Assembly: GCA_029339505.1 (NCBI GenBank)
Contig: JAQISU010000210.1
Location: forward strand, 17,792,001-17,856,000
Direction of reading: 5' to 3'
DNA from: Unio delphinus
Lineage: Eukaryota > Mollusca > Bivalvia > Unionida > Unionidae
Length of the DNA: 64,000 nt
The notes beneath the pieces were generated by a model, which was not told where the DNA came from, did not search any database, and saw only the letters and a program-made list of their open reading frames with translations. The position numbers and the translations under genes are program-made. Shown one piece after another: positions 22,801-29,769 of this stretch (within the stretch, counting starts at the first letter, position 1; every line of letters begins with the position of its first letter).

Positions 22801-25800
22801 ATCAGACCCCTCTATTAATTTCTGTATAACCAAAATAAATAAACACATACAGCATAACTGCATGTTTCTCAAACCAGAGGAATGTCGACTTCACTTGTTT
22901 ATTGTTTGATTACTAAAGATATTCTTTGGAGATATCACCCAGAATTGTATCAAAATTGCTTGGTGCTGAACTTAACAAATTTAGATTTATTTTTGGATAA
23001 AGTTTTTATATAAGGTCTAAAAAAAAATTTATATCACAAATGCAAGACATGTGATTTGATGATGGTCTAATAATGTCCTTTAAGTTTTAGGTTAAATTCG
23101 TTCCACATTTGGTTAACCATTTGTTTCCTTCATGTGGACTTGTCAGACAGTTGCATTCTGTGTAGTAATTTTCACTGTTACATTAATAGTTCAGTTTTCC
23201 AATTCTGTCTTCTACTAGATAAAAGTTATCATTGTAATTAATTATTGACCAATTCCAGCTTCTTCTATATACAAGTTGCCATTGTAATTGATAATTGACC
23301 AATTCCCACTTCTACTAAATACAAGTTGCCATTGTAATTGATAATTGACCAATTCCCGCTTCTACTAGATACAAGTTGCCATTGTAATTGATAATTGACC
23401 AATTCCAGCTTCTTCTAGATAAAAGTTGTCATTGTAATTAATTATTGACCAATTCCAGCTTCTTCTATATAAAAGTTGCCATTGTAATTAATAATTAACA
23501 CAATTAAGGTTTTGTATATTCCAGCTGCCTCCGTGTTGATACATGGATCAGATGGTTATGACACAACACTTCAAGTTACCTCCCTTGTCCAGGTGATTCT
23601 TGATCATGACTGTCGCACCTTCACAGGGTAAGAATAAATCGGACTAAACAGCATTCAGTCATAACCTGTAAAATTTGATGTAATTATTATTTGTTGGAAT
23701 TGTGGTATTTCCAACAAGTCTCTATGCATTTAATGTCTGTTTTTGTTTTCAACTTTTTTCATTTCATTGATTTGATTGAAGTTTGTACAAGGTTACACAC
23801 ATTTTAATGTAACTGTTCCAACTCAAGTACAGTAATACTTGTTCATCATTGTAATTTCTTTGTCTGTGATGTACCTTGCCAGTTGAATAAGTGTTAGATA
23901 ATTGATCGGATTGGACCTGTTAGGATGTACAAAAGAGATAATCGATCTGATTGGTCCATTTGTGATATAAAAAACATAATTTATCTTTTTAGTATATTAA
24001 TGATATACAAAACAGATTGTTGATCCAAGATGCCCAGTAATGATATACAAAACAGGTAATCGATCTGATTGACCCAATCAGGATTGTTGGAGCAGGTACT
24101 TGATATTAGCCCAGTCAGAATGCACCACTGAATTCTGCTGCAGGCAGTACCATCCACGACAAGGGCAAGCAGTTGGAGCATTGGGTAGAATACTACTCTG
24201 AACTGTACTCCAGAGAAAACCACGTGATCAGCAATGCCCTCAACGCCATTGAAAACCTGCTCATAGCCAAACTGGATGTGAATCCAACTGTGGCAGAACT
24301 AAAGAATCCCTTAGAGAAACTGTCCTTAGGTAAAGCCCCAGGGAAGGATGGCATCCCAGCAGAAGTCTACAAGTGTAACTGCAGTGTGCTCACACACCTG
24401 TATGAACTACTCTGCCAGGACATCTTTTATGGTCACACTTCCGACATCTCTCTGTCTGTCTCTCTGTATCTCTCTCTGTCTCTCAACTAATGGATACCAA
24501 CATCTTCATTACATGAAATTATATGAGTCTTACTTTCTTTACATAAGAATACATGAATCACGTTTTTGTTTCTCCATTTGTTAAGTTTGTGTAAAGTAAT
24601 TGAATGAGTCTTGTGTTTAGAGCTTGAAAGAATCACACTGTATTTATAGAGGATATACATATTTGTGTTAATTCATTTCATAAACTTCCATCTTTCATCA
24701 CATTGTGTTGTGTTGTCATTTAATCCAAGCATACATCCAGGTCACATCCTTTACAGTGACATTCAGTATTCAGTGCATCTTTTATGGAAACTGCACTCCC
24801 CCTTATGTGCCAACCCCCACCCCACCCCCGGTGGGTGGGGTGTAAGCTACTCACCATCAGCCCATTGTGAGCTACTTTTACACTTCAGTGATTATGTCCG
24901 CAGCCTTGAAATTTTATGGGTGTGTTCATCTTGTTTGGTATTACTCATCATGTGCAAAATAAGATCATAGGCCTAGTTTTTATATTCCAGTATTGATGTT
25001 TATATAAAGCAATGAACTGAGTTATCAGACATATGTTATATATACAGATGTGAAACTTAATTGGTGTATTTGTCCTGAAGACTGCTTACTCACCATGGGC
25101 AAAATGAGCCACAATGCATGATCCAGCAATTACACTAAGTTTTGCAGTATTATAATTAGTCTTTTGATTTATATTACTACTCTGTTGATTTATATTACCA
25201 GTCTATTGATTTATATTATCCGTCTACTGATTTATATTACCAGTCTATTGATTTATATTATTATTCTACTGATTTATATTAGCAGTCTACTGATTTATAT
25301 TATTAGTCTACTGATTTGTATTACCAGTCTATTGATTTATCTTATCAGTCTACTGATTTATATTACCAGTCTGCTGATTTATATTACCAGTCTATTGATT
25401 TATATTTTCATTCTATTGATTTATATTACCAGTCTATTGATTTGTATTAATAGTCTATTGATTTATATTACCAGTCTATTGATTTGTATTAATAAAGTAT
25501 TGATTTATATTAATAGTCTCTTGATTTATATTATTAGGCTAATGATTGGTATCAATAGTCTATTGATTTATATTACCAGTCTGTTGATTTATATTACCAG
25601 TTTATTGATTTATATTACCAGTCTATTGATTTATATTATCAGTATATTGATTTACATTACCAGTCTATTGATTTATATTACCAGTCTACTGATTTATATT
25701 ACCAGTCTATTGATTTATGTTACCAATCTAATGATTTATATTACCAGTCTATTGATTTATTTTACCATTATACTGAATTATATTACCAGTCTATTGATTT

Positions 25801-28229
25801 ATATTATTAGTCTACTGATTTTTATTAATAGTCTACTGATTTATATTACCAGTCTATTGATTTATATTACCAATCTAATGATTTATATTACCAGTCTATT
25901 GATTTATATTATCAGTCTATTGATTTATATTACCAGTCTTTTTGGTTATATTATTAGTCTACTGATTTATATTACTAGTCTACTGATTTATATTACAAGT
26001 CTATTGATTTAAATTATTAGTCTACTGATTTAAATTATTAGTCTACTGATTTATGTTACCAGTGACAGTCTACTGATTTGTATTACCAGTCTACTGATTT
26101 ATGTTACCAGTCTACTGATTTATATTACCAGTCTACTGATTTATATTACCAGTCTATTGATTTATATTATCAGTATATTGATTTATATTACCAGTCTACT
26201 GATTCATATTACCAGTCTACTGATCTACCTGTTGTAGTCACAGTGACCTATTTTAATTGTTTTAGTGACTATGCAGTAATTTTTTTTTTTTACCAGGGTG
26301 GAGCAGGCATGAACCGATTGTAGTTTTTAAAAGCAGAGTAGACCTTGATATGTCAGTAGTAGATCATTCAACAGCAGGCCTGTCATGTTTTAACCAATTT
26401 TAGCTTGATATGTCAGTAGTAGATCATTCAGCAGCAGGCCTGTCATGTTTTAACCAATTTTAGTTTAAGTGAACAGAGAAATTTATATGACAGTGGATCT
26501 GGTGAAAGCTGTTCAAAAATGTCAGTACAGAGAGACAAAAGAGAAATCAAAGTTTAAAATAAAGACAAAATAAAAGAACATAAAATTTGAAAGCATTGAT
26601 TTTATTACAAGCAACAAAAAATCAAGGAGCATTTCAGTCTTTGAAACTCTTTACTAGATGAAATCAAACATAAACACCTGTATTTTGGCATATCATATCT
26701 GAAATTACTGCCAATAAACCTATTAATTACCACATATAACTCCATTAATTACCACACATAACTCCATTAATTACCATGCATAAACCACCCATAAACCCAG
26801 CAGTGCCCCACTCTTGGATTCAGATCCATTTCACATGCCACAAGATTTATCCATCAGAAAGTTAAAGTATATTTATCTATGTATGATGTACATAATATAT
26901 TACAAGCATTACATACCCAGATTTGATGATGCAATATATAGCATTAGATCTGGGTTGATTCCAAATTATACAGAACTGTTTTATGTTAACACTATGCTAT
27001 AGTTGACCTGGGTTGAGTTTTTGCCACATTTCATTTGAATAGACAGGACCCAGATTTGCAGGCAGATTAAGTATCATCAGATTTGGGTCTGTGCTGTACT
27101 CGCTAATGCAATGAAAAATATATTATTTGACTTTTACAGTTTTGAGGCATTAATAGAGAGGGAGTGGTTACAGGCAGGTCACCCTTTTGGAATGCGATGT
27201 GCCAAGTCCGCCTTTGCCTTCACAAAGAATCGTCAGGAGTCACCAGTTTTTCTGCTCTTTCTGGACTGTGTCTGGCAGGTAGATATAAGAATAATTTATT
27301 TCCCTGTATCAATGTAAGAAGTGTGTTGAGAGAGAGAAAGAGATTAAACAGGCAAAGGTTTTCTAGGATATTGAAATTGGTCCAGGAAAGATCAAGAAGG
27401 TTTAGGATCAGCTTGAAGATACAGTTGAACCTGTCTTGAAATACCACCTTTTCTGCCAAGAAAGTATGGTTTCTCAAGGCAGATGGTCTTTTATAACAGG
27501 TCAGTGTTTTATAATCAGTAAATTTGTGCATTAAGAATATTGTCTCTCAAGACAGGTGGTCTCACATAGCAGTGGCCATTCAAGACAGGTTTCACTGTAA
27601 TCAATTTTCTTCAAAATTCATTGATCATTTAGTTTGCTATCATTCTGCATTTAATTTACAATAATTTATTCGTCACTTTGCATTATTTGCATTTACTGGT
27701 AAAATTTCATGTTTCATGGTCTCAATATATGACAGTTTGTCCATGTTACAAAACCTAGTTTGATGCATCTATGCACATGACTGCATTCAATGACACTGCA
27801 TATGACAATATATTTTTATTATCAATAACTAAATTAATAATTTTTAATCATTATTATTTGTACTATCATTGTTGTTATTAATAATATCATTTTTATTATT
27901 TTTTTATTATGATTATTATCATCATTATTATTATCATTATTATTATCATTCTTATTATCATCATTATTGATATTTTCATCAATATTATTATTATTATTGT
28001 TGTTATTATTTGTATCATTATCTTTATTATAATTCTTCTTATTATTATTATCATTATTATTATGATCATTATCATTATTTATGTTACAATGTTATCTACT
28101 TCATATCTGGAATTTAATTTAGCAGTATGGACTTTAAAGTCTGAAATAAAGAATTCTTATCTTATTATTATTATCATCATTATTATTATCATTAGTACTA
28201 ATATTATTATTATTATTAATATTATCATT

Positions 28230-28261
<32 letters not shown>

Positions 28262-29517
28262 TATTTCATCCATGTGATTATTATTCATTGTGATTCCAGA
28301 TCTGGCAGCAGTTTCCATGTTCCTTTGAGTTTAGTGAGGAATTTCTGATCACACTATGTGAACATGCCTATTCTTCTCATTTTGGTAAGGAGCAAACATA
28401 TTTCCCTGTTTGATAAAGGGTCTGATATATCGTGAATAAAATATTTCCTAGTTTGTACAGGAGTATGATTTATCATGAACAAAGTATTTCCCAGTTTGAT
28501 AAGGGGTCTGATTTATCATGAACGAAGTATTTCCCAGTTTTAAGGTCTGATTTATCATGAACAAAGTATTTCCCAGTTTTAAGGGGTCTGATTTATCATG
28601 AACAAAGTATTTCCCAGTTTTAAGGTCTGATTTATCATGAACAAAGTATTTCCCAGTTTTAAGGGGTCTGATTTATCATGAACAAAGTATTTCCCAGTTT
28701 GTTAAGGGATCTGATTTATCAGGAACAAAGTATTTCCCAGTTTGATAAGATGTCTAATTTATCATGAACAAAGTATTTCCCAGTTTGATAAGATGTCTAA
28801 TTTATCATGAACAAAGTATTTCCCAGTTTGATAAGATGTCTAATTTATCAGGAACAAAGTATTTCCCAATTTGATAAGATGTCTAATTTATCATGAACAA
28901 AGTATTTCCCAATTTGATAAGATGTCTAATTTATCATGAACAAAGTATTTCCCAGTTTGATAAGATGTCTAATTTATCATGAACAAAGTATTTTCCAGTT
29001 TGATAAGATGTCTAATTTATCAGGAACAAAGTATTTCCCAATTTGATAAGATGTCTAATTTATCATGAACAAAGTATTTTCCAATTTGATAAGATGTCTA
29101 ATTTATCATGAACAAAGTATTTCCCAGTTTGATAAGATGTCTAATTTATCATGAACAAAGTATTTCCCAGTTTGATAAGGTGTCAGATTTATCATGAAGT
29201 ATTTCCCATTTTGATAAGGTGTCTTGATTTATCATGAAGTATTTTCCTTTTTGATAAGGTGTATGATTTATCATGAAGTATTTTCCTTTTTGATAAGGTG
29301 TATGATTTATCATGACGTATTTTTCTTTTTGATAGGGTGTCAAAATTATTATGAAGTATTTTCTATTTTGATAAGTGTCTGATTTATCATGAAATAAAAT
29401 TAAATACAGTTTTAATTTTTTCATGCTATTTCCTTCTTCTTTTCCAGGAACATTTCTGTGTAACAATGAGATGGAGAGAAAGGAACTGAAATTGAGTAGC
29501 AAAACTGTCTCACTCTG
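2862..29517 (+). CDS. MTMR9: Myotubularin-related protein 9 (pseudophosphatase), 11 exons, 3' end missing
   Basis: Join 2862-3008, 6043-6202, 8640-8791, 17229-17357, 18240-18396, 19864-19968, 20823-20948, 23525-23627, 27140-27278, 28300-28384, 29448-29517. All junctions are GT..AG and phases agree; 1373 nt encode 457 codons plus two bases. The protein starts MEFAEFIKTPQVDNVILRRP, matching the family N-terminus. Exons 1-2 form the PH-GRAM domain and exons 3-11 the myotubularin phosphatase-like domain. The catalytic loop HCSDGWDR of active members reads HGSDGYDT (residues 332-339), so both the nucleophilic Cys and the Arg are lost, as in MTMR9. In other animals MTMR9 binds MTMR6/7/8 through a C-terminal coiled coil and raises their PI3P/PI(3,5)P2 phosphatase activity on endomembranes. 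That tail (about 100 residues in the human protein) is not found here. Identification is very secure; expression from this copy is unknown. Confidence 0.96.
3317..3880 (+). repeat. Minisatellite, 56-bp unit, about 10 copies (MTMR9 intron 1)
   Basis: The unit begins GTAGCAAGTCATGTCTATCT and continues through GATGCATTGGTGGATCAATG. Early copies are nearly identical. Later copies share a TATGTTGCAAG variant, suggesting growth in blocks. Confidence 0.92.
4058..4196 (+). repeat. Dispersed repeat family B, 3' part
   Basis: Shares GCTTTCCAGTCGCTTCTCA, TTAATACTGGCTGC, TATAGCCTGTCTTGTGCT and ATGGCATTAAAGCC with the longer copy at 18594-18862. This is probably the 3' half of a SINE-like element, ending in a CAACAA-rich tail. 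Confidence 0.65.
4197..5895 (+). repeat. Minisatellite, about 52-bp higher-order unit built from GTAA/AAGGTCT submotifs (MTMR9 intron 1)
   Basis: About 1.7 kb. The mature unit is AAGGTCTATGTAACATTAAG plus GTCTTTATACCTTTAGGGTC plus TGTGTAATCTGT. Within it the core AAGGTCT(N)TGTAA recurs every 13-20 bp. Copies at 4200-4560 are diverged; those at 5500-5890 are nearly identical, as expected of an array growing from one end. It ends about 150 bp before exon 2. Confidence 0.92.
6043..6202 (+). CDS. MTMR9: MTMR9 exon 2 (PH-GRAM C-half)
   Basis: Acceptor TTTCAG at 6037-6042. Encodes LLHSNVDSVEKRLVGSGG, then LLLHCKDFSILQLEIPSAED and CLNIGSSIEQLSNI. Donor ATAG|GTTGGT, phase 1. The phase matches exon 1 and exon 3 exactly. 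Confidence 0.97.
6360..6600 (-). repeat. Possible SINE-like fragment with a CTTGGGCAAT(G) core
   Basis: Read on the minus strand the region holds TGTCTCCTTGGGCAATGCAC followed by TTTACCC. This resembles a motif common in metazoan SINE and LINE tails. A tRNA-like head could not be established, so the assignment is tentative. Confidence 0.35.
7222..7530 (+). repeat. Degenerate direct duplication, two copies (about 175 and 130 bp)
   Basis: Copies begin near 7222 and 7398. They share the order ATCTATGC...CTTGATGAGGTCTTT, AAATATTGCAATTTATTTTA, CAACCTGACAA(A/C)ATTTCAGA and AAATAGATG. The second copy has lost internal sequence. Confidence 0.7.
8317..8444 (+). repeat. LINE 3' tail with (ATT)n microsatellite
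   Basis: TTGTAAAGCACTTATATTTA is followed by GGTGCTATACAAAGTCTTCA and about 25 ATT triplets. The intact LINE 3' end at 40268-40366 has the same order, so this is a 5'-truncated tail of that family. It lies about 200 bp upstream of MTMR9 exon 3. Confidence 0.7.
8640..8791 (+). CDS. MTMR9: MTMR9 exon 3
   Basis: Acceptor TTTTACAG. Encodes DDTTIKYPFFFRANFDIMED, GWQAFLPENEI and ECADEWRLSYINKDYK, matching the start of the myotubularin fold in MTMR9. Donor AAG|GTCAGT, phase 0. Confidence 0.97.
9014..9332 (+). mobile_element. tRNA-derived SINE, copy 1
   Basis: An A-box-like TGGACTATTGGTTGGAGC and a B box GGTTCGATCC form a tRNA-like head. The body (CTTGCTTGGCGCTCAGCATT, then GGCCTGGTGTCAGGATAATG and GACTGGGTGG) is shared with copies at 20253-20569 and 31822-32140. 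The tail is CAAA repeats. It is located in MTMR9 intron 3. Confidence 0.85.
9356..9660 (+). repeat. Degenerate minisatellite, about 41-bp unit, 7-8 copies
   Basis: The unit is about TCTACCTTATGTGTTGAGAT plus TTACTCCTACAGTGGTGTTAA. Every copy is diverged, suggesting an old array in MTMR9 intron 3. Confidence 0.8.
10018..10185 (+). repeat. Left inverted terminal repeat of the DIRS-like element
   Basis: Runs from CCCGATCACATTACTTTAGG to CTTCTTTAGTTTTTTAGCT. Its reverse complement is at 16156-16323 with only a few mismatches across about 167 bp (for example AGGTCATATAG against ATGTCATATAG). Confidence 0.93.
10360..11080 (+). repeat. Leader tandem repeat, about 180-bp unit, four copies, in the DIRS-like element
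   Basis: TTTCAGTAGACTTC recurs at 10531, 10716 and 10896, and as TTTCAGTAGC at 11076, giving spacings of 185, 180 and 180 bp. Each unit also holds ACGACC..TTGC, CACGCGACACT and CGTTAGTTACGG. The last copy leads directly into the gag-like ORF. Such 5' repeats may serve as promoter or packaging sequence; that is inference. Confidence 0.85.
11086..11907 (+). pseudogene. DIRS gag-like ORF with 27-residue tandem repeats
   Basis: An open stretch begins SSKVDNEGMNGKMG and enters a proline/glutamine-rich tract with unit about GRPSGNDRSAQMAPVVQPTF plus QPASTCT. That is 81 bp, repeated about seven times from 11340 to 11880. All three frames stay open across the tract because it is GC-rich and stop-poor; this frame is chosen because it is continuous from upstream. 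It ends at a frame break near 11900. The next frame (11904-12309) continues with SDVPVSQSVLLVTYHYHERD and ends STREI. No nucleic-acid-binding motif was recognised. Confidence 0.65.
12460..12752 (+). pseudogene. Second block of the 81-bp gag-like repeats
   Basis: The same 27-residue unit reappears here (RPSGNDRSAHMAPVIQPTF..), with about three degenerate copies. It is followed by PYGDFSHIPVRFIGC and a stop. IYGDYSDVPVS near 11900 resembles YGDFSHIPV, so a larger block including the repeat tract was probably duplicated. Confidence 0.7.
12753..13419 (+). pseudogene. DIRS gag-like (capsid region) remnant
   Basis: The clearest open part (13030-13419) reads MAAVHMSASLSYKVDKTVFN, then LVRNVVATSSLLDLASLAIF and RAAHHSMANALTASANLDLI. 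It is helical in character, like the region ahead of the RT in other DIRS-like elements. Upstream 12753-13029 carries stops in every frame. Function is assigned by position only. Confidence 0.5.
13420..14400 (+). pseudogene. DIRS reverse transcriptase / RNase H remnant
   Basis: RT pieces FGLNLSPWASTKVMDYVV, YLDDI (the catalytic YxDD box), then GFLVNWIKSDLCPI and VHLGVEFVP follow in two frames. RNase H pieces are HINLSEITAVINAF, IMSDNIVVVPCLKTRGHQSP and FRHILGRLNVLADTLS. These are characteristic of DIRS/Ngaro-type polyproteins. Only the C-terminal half of an RT is present: the gag-like part runs straight into YQFHVIP/FGLNLSPW near 13420, implying an internal deletion. Several frameshifts. Confidence 0.85.
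14700..15720 (+). pseudogene. DIRS tyrosine recombinase (integrase) remnant
   Basis: The N-terminal SAM-like core-binding part is open up to 15190 (AERISRARRPSTLKVYEGKW, FRDWYHI, ANFSLAFEEK). After a frame break the catalytic part continues: KLGFLIVLASACRVSELHVL, with the first catalytic Arg in ACRVSEL, and LLTQPGFVVQNRLPY. Near 15620-15690 EAVGWLTCRVNLLQFYLQVC resembles the C-terminal box with the nucleophilic Tyr. The HxxR box was not located with confidence. Frameshifted and non-functional as written. Confidence 0.8.
15760..15895 (+). repeat. Nested hairpins in the DIRS 3' region
   Basis: CAATCAGCACAGCC near 15762 pairs with GGCTGTGTTGCTGATTG near 15877 (one 3-nt bulge). Inside it GGTAAGAAGAT near 15811 pairs with ATCTTCTTAACC near 15831. 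It sits between the recombinase and the internal complementary region. Confidence 0.65.
16003..16098 (+). repeat. Internal complementary region of the DIRS-like element
   Basis: 16003-16047 is the reverse complement of the element's left end (9998-10037, one mismatch). 16034-16098 is the reverse complement of its right end (16305-16370). The two halves overlap on GGAGAAA, the sequence shared by both termini. In the DIRS1 model this region templates completion and circularisation of the DNA copy. Confidence 0.9.
16156..16323 (-). repeat. Right inverted terminal repeat of the DIRS-like element
   Basis: Inverted copy of 10018-10185. The extension beyond it (16324-16370, ending TGCTTTCTCC) is unique to the right end and reappears inverted in the internal complementary region. 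Confidence 0.93.
16776..16905 (+). repeat. Short tandem array, 32-bp unit, four copies
   Basis: Unit TTTCATTTACAATCTTGACT plus GAGTTTAGCTTA, with almost no divergence, in MTMR9 intron 3 about 330 bp before exon 4. Confidence 0.9.
17229..17357 (+). CDS. MTMR9: MTMR9 exon 4
   Basis: Encodes VCPSYPHAVVVPKTIDDETL and LRVAQFRQHGRFPVLSYYHR, the highly conserved stretch before the phosphatase core. Acceptor ATATAAG is pyrimidine-poor (TTTTCTCATATATAAG), but both phase and protein match demand it. Donor AAG|GTGGGT, phase 0. Confidence 0.96.
17735..17880 (+). repeat. Degenerate tandem repeat, about 55-bp unit, three copies
   Basis: GATGCATGTTTACTGCAGTC, GATGCATGTTGACTGCATTC and AATATATCTTGACTGCAGTT head three successive units in MTMR9 intron 4. 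Confidence 0.65.
18240..18396 (+). CDS. MTMR9: MTMR9 exon 5
   Basis: Acceptor TTCTGCAG. Encodes AVLLRSSQPLTGTNGRRCKE and DERLVNSVLGIGRRGYIVDT. RSxQPL.G.NGRRCKEDE is a myotubularin-family signature. Donor AAAG|GTAACA, phase 1. Confidence 0.97.
18594..18862 (+). repeat. Dispersed repeat family B, longest copy
   Basis: Shares blocks in the same order with 4058-4196 (+) and with the reverse complement of 33338-33580. Examples are TTACAGATCACTGCCATCTC, TTCAGACTCGGTCAATGTGG, GAGAAAGCTTGCCAGTTGCT, TTAATACTGGCTGCC and AATGGCATTAAA. This looks like a SINE or small non-autonomous element. A B-box-like GGGTTTGAGTTCAGA is present, but a full tRNA head was not resolved. It lies in MTMR9 intron 5. Confidence 0.65.
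19807..19859 (+). repeat. (ATT)n microsatellite forming the exon 6 acceptor tract
   Basis: About 17 ATT triplets are followed immediately by GCAG and exon 6. The usual pyrimidine tract is replaced by the microsatellite. Confidence 0.95.
19864..19968 (+). CDS. MTMR9: MTMR9 exon 6
   Basis: Encodes (G)GGYELEAHYPQWKRIHQQIE and RRQVFQESLIKLIE. The EAHYPQW.RIH stretch matches MTMR9. Donor GAAG|GTCAGT, phase 1. Confidence 0.97.
19990..20120 (+). repeat. Two-copy tandem repeat, about 57 bp (MTMR9 intron 6)
   Basis: CAGACTT.TTATAGGTCATTTATTGGACAAACTAATACTATACCTG is repeated with changes as CAGACTTCTTGTAGGTCATTTTCTGGACAAAGTAATATTATACCTG. A third partial copy starts GCAGACTTGTTGA. Confidence 0.75.
20253..20569 (+). 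mobile_element. tRNA-derived SINE, copy 2
   Basis: A box TGGCCTAGCAGTTAGAGC and B box GGTTTGATCCC about 40 bp apart. The body matches copy 1 (CTTGCTTGGTGTTCAGCATT, GGTCTGGTGTCAGGATAATC, CACTATAAACTGCCTCACTG), then AAGCTACATTAAAAATCC and an (AC)n tail. MTMR9 intron 6. Confidence 0.88.
20823..20948 (+). CDS. MTMR9: MTMR9 exon 7
   Basis: Encodes (A)CADTSATTDKWLSKLESSNW, LSHVKDIMTCACLVAQCIDK and D. The WLSKLE.SNWL..VK segment is strongly conserved. Acceptor TTCGCAG, donor GATG|GTAAGG, phase 1. Confidence 0.97.
23218..23500 (+). repeat. Minisatellite, 50-bp unit, about 5-6 copies, next to exon 8
   Basis: Unit AATTGATAATTGACCAATTC plus CCACTTCTACTAAATACAAG plus TTGCCATTGT. It ends about 25 bp before the exon 8 acceptor, so the branch-point region is likely derived from repeat sequence. 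Confidence 0.9.
23525..23627 (+). CDS. MTMR9: MTMR9 exon 8 (degenerate catalytic loop)
   Basis: Encodes (A)ASVLIHGSDGYDTTLQVTSL and VQVILDHDCRTFT. The P-loop HGSDGYDT replaces the catalytic HCSDGWDR, so the enzyme is dead by design. Acceptor TATTCCAG, donor GG|GTAAGA, phase 2. Confidence 0.97.
24136..24425 (+). mobile_element. LINE fragment (N-terminal side of reverse transcriptase)
   Basis: The translation holds KQLEHWVEYYSELYSRENHV, then VAELKNPLEKLSLGKAPGKD and GIPAEVYK. K(A)PG.DGIPAE is a standard non-LTR RT motif ahead of the catalytic core. It is open over about 95 codons but isolated and truncated on both sides, followed by a TCTCTG-rich run. MTMR9 intron 8. Confidence 0.8.
25155..26232 (+). 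repeat. Minisatellite, 21-bp unit, about 50 copies (MTMR9 intron 8)
   Basis: Unit TCTATTGATTTATATTACCAG, 1.08 kb long. Because 21 is a multiple of three the + strand stays open for 282 codons of a (LLIYITS)n heptad. I regard this as an accident of the array, not a gene. Confidence 0.95.
26344..26463 (+). repeat. Perfect-like 60-bp tandem duplication
   Basis: CTTGATATGTCAGTAGTAGA..CCAATTTTAG occurs twice back to back, with one difference (AACAGC against AGCAGC). A recent duplication in MTMR9 intron 8. Confidence 0.93.
27140..27278 (+). CDS. MTMR9: MTMR9 exon 9
   Basis: Encodes (G)FEALIEREWLQAGHPFGMRC, AKSAFAFTKNRQESPVFLLF and LDCVWQ, among the most conserved myotubularin sequences. Acceptor TTTTACAG, donor CAG|GTAGAT, phase 0. 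Confidence 0.97.
27850..28265 (+). repeat. ATT/ATC trinucleotide tract, interrupted
   Basis: Long mixed ATT/ATC/TTA runs are split by about 80 bp of unique sequence (28083-28160) and end in (ATC)n. They lie 35 bp before exon 10. Phantom isoleucine-rich ORFs arise here. Confidence 0.92.
28300..28384 (+). CDS. MTMR9: MTMR9 exon 10
   Basis: Encodes IWQQFPCSFEFSEEFLITLC and EHAYSSHF, matching the family's Q.P..FEF.E.FL..L..H.YSS.FG. Acceptor GATTCCAG, donor TTTG|GTAAGG, phase 1. Confidence 0.96.
28395..29395 (+). repeat. Minisatellite, 43-bp unit, about 23 copies (MTMR9 intron 10)
   Basis: Unit ATAAGATGTCTAATTTATCA plus TGAACAAAGTATTTCCCAGT plus TTG. The first block has AAGGGGTCTGATT variants and the 3' end has shortened copies. 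The array fills intron 10 almost completely. Confidence 0.94.
29448..29517 (+). CDS. MTMR9: MTMR9 exon 11 (last exon found)
   Basis: Encodes (G)TFLCNNEMERKELKLSSKTV and SLW. GTFL.NNE.ER..LKL..KT.SLW is conserved. Acceptor TTTTCCAG, donor TG|GTAAAT, phase 2. The next family sequence (S.VNQP...F.NP.Y) was not found downstream. Confidence 0.95.
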
Positions 29518-29554
29518 GTAAATATACAGATCCCACATTACATGCAAAACATAC

Positions 29555-29765
29555 TTCTGACAGTATTTGGGTATTTCTGACAGAGTATTTGGATATTCCT
29601 GACAGACTATTTGGATATTTCTGACAGACTATTTGGATATTTCTGACAGAGTATTTGGATATTTCTGACTGTTATTGGATATTTCTGACAGAGTATTTGG
29701 ATATTTCTGACAGTATTTGTATATTTCTGACAGTATTTGGATATTTCTGACAGTTTATGGATACA
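29555..29765 (+). repeat. Minisatellite, 20-22-bp unit, about 10 copies
   Basis: Unit TATTTGGATATTTCTGACAG(AG), starting about 40 bp after the exon 11 donor. Confidence 0.92.
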
Positions 29766-29769
29766 TTGG

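Noticed and set aside
25164..26012. 282-codon + strand open frame of LLIYITS repeats
   Set aside because: Product of the 21-bp array inside MTMR9 intron 8; no splice or start context.
27909..28277. Isoleucine-rich open frame
   Set aside because: ATT/ATC trinucleotide tract.
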